A stretch of 64,000 nucleotides of DNA from contig JAVMKO010000004.1 in NCBI GenBank assembly GCA_032164245.1, positions 29,923,626 to 29,987,625 on the forward strand, written 5' to 3'. The translations under genes were made by a program, and so were the position numbers. How positions within the stretch are numbered: the stretch's first letter is position 1; every line of letters starts with the position of its first letter. The notes below the pieces were generated by a model. That model worked only from the letters and a program-made list of their open reading frames with translations, was not told the DNA's origin and searched no databases. The DNA is from Sternotherus odoratus. Taxonomy: Eukaryota; Chordata; Testudines; Kinosternidae. Below are positions 43,901 to 55,486 of the stretch, in pieces.

Positions 43901-46390
43901 AGAAATGCATGCAGAACCCTTGCTAATTGGGTGAGCACAACACTGCTGATGCAATGGTTGAAAATTGTAGACAATGAGCTTTGTGATGCAATAGTAATAA
44001 AAATAAAAACTCTTATTTTTTAGTAATACTCCGGATGACTGAAGATATAATTACTGTGCTGGAACTGTTATTGCCATGATTTTACATAACTGGGAGTCCT
44101 GTGGTTTTCTTGTTCCTCGGTATACTCCTGTTAACATAAAGTACCTCTGGGAACAGTAATTATTATAAAGCCAAAAATAAAGGTCATCATCATGTATTTT
44201 CTAGCCTTATAGAAAATAGCTGCGTATCAGTTATGTGATGTGCAAAGGCAGCTTGTTAATTCACATTAATAACTGAGAAATCCACTTCAGATTATCAAAT
44301 TAGCAAGCAAAAAATCTCTACGCTATGCACAGAATCAGGGGCAGTGTATCATATTCACTTGCCTCCAATATTCTTACAAAGATAAAACTTTGAAAACAAT
44401 TTATCCCAGTATGCTTTACAATAGACCTTAGGACATTCTGTGCTTTCCATTTTAAAGCAGAACACTCTTCATTGAACTCAGTGGGGAGTTCTGCTTAAAA
44501 AATATATGGAATGATGTGGCCTGGTTAATTTGTAATAAAAAGTGGATCCCGACAATCAGCAATTTAAACAGTTAAAATGTACAGTTAATAGTACTTGTGT
44601 ACAGTGCACTGCAGAGTGTTCTGAACAAAATATTACAGATTTCGAAGGCGAGAGAAAATAGTCTAGTATCATTCACTGAAAAAAATAAGTACAGATGAAC
44701 AAATCAGATGTCATTCAGTTGTGCAGCATGCATTGCTGCCATAGATCTAGAGACAGATAAACAGTCAAGTGCTACAAAACAGTTTCAGATGGTAACCGTT
44801 CAAATTTTAAGTTGCTCTGGCTCTTTTAAACCACTTTAATGGCTAATTTATCCAAATTAATTTACAAGAAAGAAAAAAAGAGATGATACATGAACATCTA
44901 CTCAGTCTCAATTATTGCTCAGCTGTACAAGAAACACATTTGCAAGATATTGTACTAAGGCCCATGTATACCCATGTTTGTAATCCACATAGTGAGCATC
45001 CCTCAAAGAAGGCAGCTCTGATTCAGCAAGGCTCTTCAGTGCATGGTTGCAGGTAATTAGGTGTGTAAAAGTGGTTTTCTGGATCAGCGCCTAAGGACCT
45101 CATCCAAAGCCCAAAGAAATTAGTGGAAAGACTTCCATTATCTTCAATGGTATTTGTATCAGGCTCTAAAAGAATCTTGTTTCAAATTCCTTATGTACAG
45201 AACCTTTCTGGTGACAACCTAAATTGACCAATAATGTGCTCTTTACCACAAACTGTGAAAAATATTGGAGTTAAAACTAGAACTTATTTTTAAAAAGTTT
45301 TTAAACATTCTAAAATTTGGTTTAATCTACTGGATGCCCATTCTAAGCTCTTAAGCTTTTAAGAATAATACTCCTTTCCAGTGCCTGCTGTTCCTAATGA
45401 TTCACTGTGATTCACCATCTTACGAGCTGATTTGTTTCCGAGACTGCTTATTCTTCTCAACCTTCCCCACCACCCTTCAGGAAAAACAAAACAAAACTAC
45501 AAGTCTCATTGTTTGTCTAATGAAAACACAATGTATCATTTCATACTAGATATATATCTGAAAAGATAGGCCAATCATTTTTCCATTTAATAATGTAATC
45601 CAATGGGATCCAATACAATGAATGCTTTCCCTCTGTTAGCCTCTATTATATTATTATGTTAAACTATTTCTAATATTCAGCAAATAGGACGTCACTTTGT
45701 TCACGTTACTGTAGTCACTTTTGAAAAGTCCATATGCTAACAGTTACCACAGTTAAGTTAATCTCTCTTATGTGGAAACTGATTTTTTTATTTTTGAACA
45801 GCAACTATTCTATAGTTTCAAAAAGAACCATATAATGGTGAATGGCAGCTATAGTGAGTTAACACTAAGTTTGCACTGAGATTTCTTAATGTGTTACATT
45901 AATCACAGATCCGGTTTATTATCTCAAGACGTAATGTTTAAATGCATTAATAATGTCAAAGCATCTTGTGGTAACTGAGACATGAATATGATTTGCCTCA
46001 GTATACACTTTTTATATCAACTGTACTCCCACCTGATGACTCTCTAAATTCATTCTGAAATGTATCTTTGGTCTCAGTTTTATAATAGAATAAATGATAA
46101 TACTCTATGATTCTATTATATCTTCCTTTTAAATATCTCAAAACACTTTAAAATCAATAATGAAATGTATGTTGTAATAAAAATAAACAATATTCCCATA
46201 AAATGAGGTGTTTGCCTCATTTTTACAGAAGGGAAAACCAAGAACAGAAGCCAGAACTTTTAATTTCCAGAGCTACGCTTTAGCTATAGGTTAAGCCTTC
46301 CCCTCCATTTTATGTTTTTTTTTTCAACCTCACCACCATTCATAATGCTATCCATCTACCCTGGTCTTGTATGTTACTCAGAACTGGCTC
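40925..46390. other. CAMK2D intron, no gene seen
   Basis: AT-rich intronic DNA without clear coding exons. Low-complexity spots are a G-run at 41792-41808, TGTGTGTATATATATG near 41860 and T-runs near 42270 and 42765. A less AT-rich block at about 42880-43225 may be an interspersed repeat but I cannot assign it. Confidence 0.5.
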
Positions 46391-46404
46391 TACCTTTTTT
46401 GCCA

Positions 46405-46575
46405 TCCCAAGCGGTGAAGGAAAAGGTCTCAGGGCGGCAGACAGGTGGTTTGGTGGCGTAACAGCAGGAAATCCACCGGTTATATGGTTTTGATGTACCT
46501 GCCACAGGTGTGCCGCCGAAGCCGCTTGATTGCCGCTCTGAGACCTTTTCCTTCACCGCCTGACTGCCGCTCATA
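46405..46575. repeat. Short foldback repeat
   Basis: CGGTGAAGGAAAAGGTCTCA at 46414 is mirrored by TGAGACCTTTTCCTTCACCG at about 46537-46556, and a TTTGGTGGCG/CGCC-rich loop of about 100 bp lies between. It is an inverted-repeat miniature element of unknown family, much less AT-rich than the surrounding intron. Confidence 0.75.
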
Positions 46576-47149
46576 TCGCCTCCAAGCTATGTATCCTGGG
46601 AATTACTGTGGGGAGTGACGGGGACTAAAATGGGTAGTTTTAATTTATATGATGATGGTTCATTTTACACTTCACATTAGCTAATCTTAACATTATGATC
46701 TAGAATATAGACCTTAAAATCAATCAAGTAGAAATGTATGAATTCACACTGCATACAGTGCTGCCTTTTTGTCACCTTTTTGGAAAATAAATAAATAAAT
46801 AAAAATGTGAAGCATGGCTGATATGTCCCACCAACCCAAATGTCAACAATGACATGATCTACAATATAAAGGAAAGAGCCTGTTTCACTGCTGCAGTACT
46901 ATAGTTTGACACTACTGTAACTTAAATGGAGTTACAGTTGTAAAACAACTGTACGGATGCAGAGGTGAACTCACACCTTCTTGTCAACTGTGAGAAATGG
47001 GCCACGCTCATTACCACTACAAACGTGATTATTTCTTCTTTGGTATCCTACTGTTATCTGAACTATCTCGTTAGACTGACCTCTCACTTGATAAGGCAGC
47101 TCCCATCTTTTCATGTGCTGTGTATTTATTCCCGCTTCCATTCCATGCA

Positions 47150-47272
47150 TCTGATGAAGTGAGTTCTAGCCCATGAAAGCTTATGCCTAAATAAATTTGT
47201 TAGTCTCTAAGGTGCCAGAAGGACTCCTCAATGTTTTAGCTAATACAGACTAACACAGCAACCACTCTGAAA
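47150..47272. repeat. Short interspersed repeat with GCTTATGCCTAAATAAATTT
   Basis: TCTGATGAAGTGAGTTCTAG, CCCATGAAAGCTTATGCC and TAGTCTCTAAGGTGCCAGAA, then ACTAACACAGCAACCACTCT. It is the opposite orientation of the family at 29935-30025. Confidence 0.75.
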
Positions 47273-48349
47273 CCTAGCATCTATATGGTTTGTTATGTCA
47301 ACCATCACTCCTTATTTTACTGGAATGACAAAACCAAAATATAGAATATTACAGTTGAGTGCTACTTAAATTTCTCATGGGGGTTTGATGAAAAATAAAT
47401 GGATACAGAGAGAATAAGAGTAAAAATCATGGCTTTTGGTATTTTTTCACTGTATTATCTCACTTTCCTTTGTGCCCCTTTTAAAAGAAATCTTACACAC
47501 TGCACAGGACCTGTCATTTAGCCATATTGTTGCTTCTTATGTGCTGTTTCAGATTCCTAGAATATCAGTTATGCATAGGTCTATAGTCTATAAAATTTTA
47601 TAACTATTTATTCAAAATGAAAAATAAGTGTGTCAAAGCACTGAAGTTTAATTTGGCAACAAATCTTCCCTGTCATATGAGTGAGATAAAGGGAGAGAGA
47701 GAGAGATTCCCTCACCAAACACCCTTGTAGCCTCAGTCCAGGAGTTCAACACACCTCTAACAACCGAAGCCAAGGCCTTAGTGACATTAATAAACATAAC
47801 AAATAATTAATTTGATGGGTTATTGCTTGGATGCTATTCCATCCTGCACTATGCTGTTCAAGCTGATTTGTACAGCTTTAAAGAGGAGCTTTACAGGGTA
47901 GATGCAAAGACCTCAAGACTGATCATTCCATCCATGTCACCAGAAACATCCCCCAAATTCTCATAAAATAATTCTGTTCCATGCAAGGATTGCTTTTCTT
48001 ATGTCAGGCTCATCACACAAGGTTTTTCATTCTACTCTTCAACACAGATATTTTACACAATGTAATTGAACTTTACCCAGCCTTCAAGACAGATTTCAGG
48101 AATAACTTCCTTGGAACATTAACCTGCCAGACAGATGACTTACTCTTTTCCAAAAATATTAATAGCTATTTACCATAGTAAATGCTGCTGCTTTACCTAA
48201 GGAACAAAATAATCAAATGCAAAACCCACCCAAATCATAGTATTTTAAACAACAACAAAAATAATGGTCAGTCTAGGCCAGATCGGAAAGGTCTTTTGTC
48301 TGACGGTGAGATAGGGGGCCATCGCAACGGATGGTATCTCTCAACTTAC

Positions 48350-48634
48350 ACAGCACAGAGGAAGCAGTGGATTGGAAAGGCTCAGACTCATGCGAGCGAC
48401 TCTGTGAGTTTACATTTTCCAAGGACTTGGATGCTGAATTGATGGAAAGAAACACAACATATGAACAAACAAAGATGAAGAGGTAGAGCATGATCAGAAT
48501 CCTCAGTAGACACTGACAGCAGGAGCGGCTGCTGGGGCACAGCAAAGATGGTGACCAGTGAGATGAAGAAGCAATGGAAGAAGAGGAGTGGTGAGCAGAA
48601 CATAACCTCTCCATGTCACCCTCCTTTTTGAAAG
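48350..48634 (-). CDS. Candidate alternative CAMK2D exon encoding a membrane-anchor segment (alphaKAP-like)
   Basis: A 285-nt stretch, open throughout on the minus strand, lies in the intron upstream of the first hub exon. A pyrimidine tract and ATATACAG precede it and a strong donor GTAAGT follows GTGCTGT. Entry and exit are both phase 1, so it keeps frame with the linker exon before it and the hub exon after it. In frame it has two possible starts: ATG at 48614 (GACATGG context) and ATG at 48491 (A at -3). The second begins MLYLFIFVCSYVVFLSINS, a hydrophobic anchor, then a Ser-rich linker ending SEPFQSTASSVL, which would join RKQEIIK of the hub. CAMK2A makes the kinase-less anchor alphaKAP in this manner. 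Doubts: one species, no transcript, AT-rich intron, and an overlapping open frame in another phase. Confidence 0.45.
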
Positions 48635-48983
48635 CTGTATATGGGGCATGGAGATGTGAGGAAAGAAAAAAAGAAGGCCAAAAAATGGTAATTTAATCAC
48701 AAACAAATGGATAAAATGTCTGAACACAAAAATAACACTAACAGTGCACTTTAGGGAAATGAAGGTTGAGGTAAAGGAAAAAGAGACAGTGGTATCAACA
48801 AATGTCTCTGTTCAGATGCCAGTGCTAAGTGTCAATCCCTTTATTCAGAGACTGTGATGTGATGGGTTTGAAAAGAGCCATACTCTTAAATTCCTTTGGG
48901 TTTTAAAAGACTAGTTTTGGGAAAATAATAAGTAAGCCAAGCAACAAATAATATATAATTCAATCTGCTTAATTTAAATTGGT

Positions 48984-48993
48984 TTATTTATAG
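48984..48993 (-). promoter_or_regulatory. TATA/MEF2-like site upstream of the candidate exon
   Basis: On the minus strand it reads CTATAAATAA, which fits both a TATA box and the MEF2 consensus. It lies about 350 bp upstream of the candidate exon at 48350-48634. AT-rich introns contain such sites by chance, so this is only suggestive. Confidence 0.2.
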
Positions 48994-49608
48994 AATTTTA
49001 AACCAGAATAAAATGAACTCAAATTAACACATCGTATGTAAGCATGTGTTTCCTGAATTGATTACATATAAAAAAGTTACCCACCACATGGACAAATTGA
49101 GTGGCACAGATGAACCAGAATTTATCTGCTTTGAAAATGCCCTGAAGCTCAGCACCTTTTCCCATGGGAAATCCTCACTCTTACTATTGTTTACATCAAT
49201 TCATCCTCCGGGACACACCACTGAGAAATCTAGATATCCACATCATTTTGCATTCAACAAATCACCTCTCTATAGCTTAGATCTATTACTGGCAAAAAAA
49301 ATAAAAAAGGTGTTTTGCAACATCAGTGAGAAAACATATTTATGATGTATTTGGGCCTCACAATCTACCTTCATAAAGGAGGGAAAATGGCACAGGTATT
49401 CCTGTCAGATGCCCTTTACTGTGGGTTAATTTTCAGACTCGTCTTCATTTCCACAGCTGCAATTTATTTCCAGGTCCCTTTACTAACACTTGGATGTCAA
49501 CATAATCTATGGTTACAGTCACGTCCTTAAGTGTCCAAGTGCCCTACAGTGGTACAAAGGATTTATGCAGAACACTGGTTCCGGTATAAATGTTAAAATT
49601 TTAAAATT

Positions 49609-50240
49609 AAGTTGGGCAAACTACAGGCCACATCTGGTCCGCAGGCCCCTCCTAACTGGCCCGCCTGAGCTCCCGGCTGGGGAGGCTCCCCGGCCCCTCC
49701 CCTGCAGCTTCAGCTCACCACGCCGACAGCGTTCTGGCCCACGGCTCCGCCCGGGCAGTGCTGCAGCGGTGTGGCTCCAGTGGCGCTGCGTGCTCCTGGG
49801 GGGCAGCGTGTCTGAGCAGCATGGTAAGGGGGAGGGGCTGGGGAGTTGAATAAGGGGCAGGAGGTCCCAGGGGGCAGAGGTTCAGGGGGTGGTGGTCAGG
49901 GGATGGGGAACGGGGGGGGGGGGGGGGGGGTTGGATAGGGCATGGGAGTCCCAGGGATCTGTCAGGGGGTGGATAGGGGTCAGGGCAATCAGGGGACAGG
50001 GAGCAGAGGGGGTTGGGTAAAGGGTGGGGTCCTGGGGGTTTCTCAGGAAGGGGTGGTCAGGTGACAAGGAGCGGGGGGGTTGAATGGGTTGGGGATTCTT
50101 AGGGGGGCAGGAAGTGGAAAGGGGTTGTATGGGGGCAGTGGCCAGGCTGTTTGGGGAGACATAGTCTTCCCTACCCGGCCTTCTGTACAATTTTGCAACC
50201 CCAATGTGGCCTTTGGGCCAAAAAGTTTGCCCATGCCTGT
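49609..50240. mobile_element. hAT-type miniature element
   Basis: The left end is AGTTGGGCAAACTACAGGCC and the right end AGTTTGCCCATGCCTG, inverted termini of the family also at 34194 and 50957. The interior is G-rich, with a run of over 20 G at 49911-49931, and ends CTACCCGGCCTTCTGTACAA. It carries no transposase. Confidence 0.78.
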
Positions 50241-50354
50241 TCTAGGCAGTCAGGCCTCATGGCTGGAGTGGTGGTCGAGGACGATACCAAGAGTCAAAGC
50301 TGGATGTAGATTCAGGACCATGCTGAAGGCAGTGCTTAAACCAGGATCCTGGGA

Positions 50355-50955
50355 CGGGCTGTCAGGGCTCTCTCCCCACTCTGAACTCTGGGGTACAGAT
50401 GTGGGGACCTGCATGAAAGACCCCCTAAGCTTCTTTCTACCAGCTTAGGTTAAAATTTCCACAAGGCACAAATTCTTCCTTGTCCTTGGATGGGATTGCT
50501 GCCACCACCAAGTGATTTACACAAAGATTCAGGGAAAGGACCACTTGGGAGTCCTATTCCCCCCCAAAATATTCCCCCAAGTTCCTTCACCCCCTTTCCT
50601 GGGGAAGCTTAATATCCTCACTGGTTGGTACAGGTGAGCACAGACCAAACTCCTGGGTTTTAGGACACTGTAAATCAATCAGGTTCTTAAAAGAATAATT
50701 TTATTTTTTTAAAAAAAGTAAAAGAATCACCTCTCTAAAATCAGGATGAAAGGTAAATGTACAGGGTAATAATAAGATTTAAAACACAGAGGATTCCCCT
50801 CTAGGCTTAACTTCAAAGTTACAGAAAACAGGAATAAAACTCTCTCTTAGCATAGGAAAACGTCACAAACTAAAACAAAAGATTATATAAGCCTTTCCTT
50901 GCTTTACTTATAATTTTTGTAAACCTAGATGCCTATTTCAGGGTAGGGTTCCAGG
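50355..50955. repeat. Interspersed repeat of unknown class
   Basis: The segment running from GGGCTCTCTCCCCACTCTGA to ACCTAGATGCCTATTTCAGG looks like a block I associate with turtle genomes. It has no visible coding frame, and I do not see its termini, so class and borders are uncertain. Confidence 0.4.
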
Positions 50956-50956
50956 A

Positions 50957-51305
50957 CAGGAGTGGGCAAACTTTTTGGCCTGAGGGCCACATTGGGGTTC
51001 AAAACTGTGCGGAGGGCCGGGTAGGGAAGGCTGTGCCTCCCCAAACAGCCTGGCCCCTCCTCCTATCTGACTCCCCCTCATTTCCTTCTCCCTTACTGCC
51101 TCCCTTAGAACCGCCGACCCATCCATCCCCTCCCCACTACTTGTCTCTTGATTGCCCACTCCGGAGACCCCCCCCCCAACTGTGCCGGCCGAGGACCCCA
51201 CCCCCTGCTCTTTCTTCCCTGACTGCCCCCTCCTGAGACCGCACCACCCTAACCACCACTCCCCGGGACCCCAACCGCTAAGCCCCCTCCCTTGCTTACT
51301 GTGCT
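50957..51305. mobile_element. hAT-type miniature element, truncated on the right
   Basis: It begins CAGGAGTGGGCAAACTTTTTGG, then GAGGGCCACATTGGGGTTC and GGAGGGCCGGGTAGGGAAGG, the complement of the right end of the copy at 49609-50240. The two copies therefore face each other. The far terminus is missing. Confidence 0.75.
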
Positions 51306-54300
51306 CAGCTGGCACCCTGCCCTGCGTAAGATGGCCTTGCTTGTATCTTCTTTCCTTATTGGTCCTTTTGGTCAGGTGCCAACCAGGTTATTTGAGTTTC
51401 ATAACCCCTTACAGGTAAGTGATTCTGTATCTCTGACCAGGAGGGATTTTATATTACTGTATACATAAGGGTTCTTACCCTTCCCTTTATATTTATGACT
51501 CAGGCCATGGATAAGAACTGGGGTCAGAGTCTGTAGATAAGCCAAATCAGGATTAGAGTGGAGTCTAGATGCAGGTCGAAGCGGGGATGGAGTCAGTCCA
51601 ACAGTCTGGGAGAGAGAAGAAGAATGCAAGGCTGGAGCAGGTCAGAAATAGGGTTGAAGTAAGGTTGGAATAAGGTATAGACAAGTCTGAAATGCACTGG
51701 AACAAGGCTTGGGCAAGACCGGGTCGGAAACAGGGATAGGATTGAAGGCAAGCTTGAACGTTAGGACGCCTGTAACACTGTGAGGCAGCAGGAGAGTGGC
51801 TGGGAGTGTTCTCTCGCTGCGATAAAGCGTGTCTACATTCCCCACATCACAGTGCTGCCTTGGCAACGCTACTGCAACCGCGCTGTAACGTGGGCAGTGT
51901 AGACATATAACTTGCAGTGAGATGAAATACCTGTGCCTGGGGGATAATTTGACATGGGCCCCGCTCAGGGATAGGCCTGCCTGCGTGATGAGTCACTGCA
52001 GGTTCTGCTTTGAGGGACAAGTCAGTGTAGTTGAGTTGCCCCAGCATGCCTTTGAGATGTGTCACTGAAGGCTCTACTAGAGGGATGAGTCTTTGTAGCT
52101 GAGTGAACAGCCCCGACCTGTCTACCGGTTTGCCTTACGTTCTCCTTGTCTGAAGTCAGCCTGAACAAAGGGCAGTTGTGCCCTGATAACCTCACTGATG
52201 TGCATCAGAATCAGTTTCTCTCAGAATCATAAGCTTGTATGTAACACAACAGAGAGAGATGGGTTGATAGCTCTTAAAATCTTCCAGTGGTTTTCCTGGT
52301 TTTGGAATGGCTACAACCTTTGCCCCATTTTGGGACTTGGTTGTCCTGGAAACATCAATTAAGGAACTTGAGCAGCAAGCTTTTGGGCCTAGGCGAAGAA
52401 GGAACTCATGGGAGTATTATCCAAGGCCTCTGTGGGGGCGTTGTCTACTGCCTTCTTGCAACATTCCCATGAATAGTTCACAGCAAAACAAAAGTCATTG
52501 AAATGTTGAACACAGGCAAAGAGCAAAATAAACTGCATTTTAATACACACAGTTTGAATCCGAAAAGGTCTCTTCAAGTGTCAATCTATTCAGTGGAACT
52601 AACAGAGCAGGGTATAATTATGAAGATGATTTTGAGCTTCTACAGCACCTGTGTTTAATTTTGGACAGTTTATTTTCCTCCACTCACACTATATTAATAG
52701 CAAATATTTATTCTACAGTAGCATCCAAAAACTCCAATTGGGATTGGAGCCCTGTTGTGTTGATTGTATAAACACACTAGGGAAAATCCCTGCACTGAAA
52801 GGTTTACAATCCTAAACACATCTAATGGCTCATTCATACTGTAAATGACTACAATAAATGGATCCAAAGAACCTGCAGGAACGAATGGAAGCATTTACAT
52901 TGCCACAGTGTTCTAAATATTTGCCAAATGTATTCATTTTTTATAGTAATGGGGAATCCGAGGAAGTGCAGCAACAGTCTACCATGCACCAAAAAACAAA
53001 AACATCCCAACCGTACCTTACTGCAAATGACAATGGGTTCCAAAATTAAATTTCATTAAATTACATTTCAATTACATTTCAGAAAAATTCTAAAACTCAT
53101 TTTTCCACCCTCTGTTGCTTTGGACGAAAAAGCAATGCACAATTTGTTGGAACTAAACAGTATTTTTCAGATAAATTTGTTTGCCTGTCTTTCAAAGCAG
53201 AGAATGTGAAATATTTATCTACATTAATATGTGGATGAAATCTTGCAAACTGGCATATTTTTGAATTTCCACGAAGTTACATAGAGCTATTTAATTGTGA
53301 TCATCTCCAGTGCCTGACTTTGAAATGTCAAGATTAACTGGTTGTTTAAAAATAGTTTCCCTATTATTCTCTTGCTCAGTAATTGGGAACAAAAATATTA
53401 ATAATGAGATTGTGCTGCAAAAGGTGGGATGGCACACTGCGCTGGGTGTTTTTCTGATGGCCTTTTACTTAAATAAAAGGAAAAATAAAGATTTGACTGC
53501 TTCATTGCTCATTTGTTTATTAGGTCTGTCTGATGAGGCTTTTGGTAATACCTGTTTGAGAGGAACTGGGCTGGTGAGATCATAGTCATGCGAACTTGCA
53601 AGGGCCAAACTACCTTGGAGGCATCAGGTAAGTGTCAAATATTTCATGGGACTTGTAGAGGAGTGGTTATATAATAGCACCACACACATTGCCTGGGATT
53701 TACTTAGAAATTTTGGAATGCTATTTTGTGTGAACTGAGTATTGGTGATAGGAAGGGGACGTAAACAGGGAGTCCTAAAGGGTGGAACAAGAAGCTTAGA
53801 CAGTTCCATCTGCTTTGCACAGCAGGTGGCAATTCATTGAGTTCAGCCTAATATATTCAGGTAGCTGTAAATGGTTAGTTCCAATTACATTTTTAAGGAA
53901 GATGTGTTTTGAATCCATATAAAAGAGTTTTTCCCAAAGGGTGGAGGACACTCCCCTGGAGGGGGGATGGGGACGGATGGACTGGCATTGATGGACCTGT
54001 CACCATACTCTTCTTTTATAACTAAGTTTTTCTCTGGAGACTACATAGGTATTTCTAGCTATCTGTTTGAAATAAATGTTGTTGTTGGAGTGATAATATA
54101 CCAAACCATACAAACACTGCCTAGCAGGAGAACATTGTCACTTGAATCCTGGGATAAGATAAAATAAAAGTGAAACAGAAGCTATATACCTCATTAAGCA
54201 AAAGAACTCTGTCTAAAAAAGACAACATATAGGATATCACCAGGTTACTGATGTTCATTTGAATGCCAGCTCATAAACAATGGAGTGTGCCACTAAAAAA

Positions 54301-55437
54301 TTATCTTGTATTTCTTATTATATTTCTGACTTGGAGATACTCAGGAGTCTTAAAGAAGTACATTATCAGTCCCTTACTCTGGCAACATCAGTTACTTTAT
54401 CAAATAAGGATACTGCATGCTCCATTATCCAGAAATAAAACAACAGTTTACCAAACATGATTTGAGCAACTGCATCCACTAATCTGTTTCATATTCTAAA
54501 ATGTTCTCTCACAGTCTTGAAGCTATTGAAAACTCAAGCATCTTAGAATCTACATTTTAATGCATATTTCTAGTAATAAACACTTTAATAGTGACACCCA
54601 CAGACATACCACTTCTAGTATAATATAACGCAAAGTCAGACCAACACTCTAATGGTTAATTAACTGAGAAATCTCTTTTTCTTACCACTTCCCTTCTTAT
54701 TGTTCAACATGTCCCTTCTTATTTCTGTTTCTGTTTTGTGGATCCAATATAGCTAAAATTTTGTACTTAAAGCTAAAACCCAATGTCTTATATGAAACAT
54801 ATAATACACAAGTCAAATACACTGTTTTTAACCCCACAAAATGTTATTAAAATAAGAATGAATCATGTCACAGCACAGAATTTAAAAACCTCTAACCCCC
54901 CCCCCCCAAAAAAGATTGTGAAGTTAAGAAGGTTATTGTTCAGAAAATTGAAAAGAAAAGAAAAGAGTGACTGAGGTTAAGACAATTATAGGGCCAGAAT
55001 ACAAGAGAAGCACAAAAAACAACACTGGCATCTGAACAGAAATGTTTTACAAATGCTGATCTAAAAAAATATATTAAAAACACATGAATTAAAGCAAGCA
55101 AACAAAAAATCAAAATACCATATAAAATGAAATTTAAAATAATATTAAATGTCATTAGTTTTTAAATCTACACTTACTACTGCCATAACTATAATTGTAA
55201 ATGACAAACTTCCTTAATTCCAAAATGCTACAGATATGGAACATGTAAAAGTTAGACTATCAGAGTCAGAACTTAACATATAGAGCTTCAGCAGTGAACA
55301 GGATTTTAAAAAATAATACTATGTTCTCCTTGGATTACTTACGAACTCCCTCCATCTGACAGATTAACAAACGTTAATAAACCTACTGAAACATATGCAT
55401 GTAGCCATGATTTTGCCTTTCCAACTGTTAATCATAC
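51306..55437. other. CAMK2D intron, mostly featureless
   Basis: About 52660-52820 (ATTCTACAGTAGCATCCAAA, GGATTGGAGCCCTGTTGTG, AAGGTTTACAATCCTAAAC) is a diverged copy of the SINE-like family at 29146. 51430-52240 is less AT-rich and may be repeat-derived. No coding exon is visible. Confidence 0.45.
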
Positions 55438-55486
55438 CTTTAACATCTTCATCTTCAATAGTTGTATTGGAACTTTCTGTTGACTC
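55438..55486 (-). CDS. CAMK2D: CAMK2D linker exon (49 bp)
   Basis: The acceptor TTCTCAACAG precedes GAGTCAACAG and the donor is GTATGATT. It encodes ESTESSNTTIEDEDVK and the first base of the following Ala. It is the constant part of the linker between the regulatory segment and the hub in CaMKII delta, present in all usual splice forms. It leaves at phase 1, matching the hub exon at 36939-37014 across an 18.4-kb intron that also holds the candidate exon at 48350-48634. Confidence 0.97.

Noticed and set aside
48388..48603. Alternative frame in the candidate CAMK2D exon starting MFCSPLLFFHCFFISLVTIF
   Set aside because: It is also hydrophobic, but it ends at a stop (48388) before the good donor and cannot join the hub exon in frame. 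It does show that hydrophobic codons arise easily in this T-rich stretch, which lowers confidence in the preferred frame.
52287..52501. Open frames near 52.3 kb that look loosely like a retroelement protein
   Set aside because: Too short and without any definable motif; left as featureless intron.
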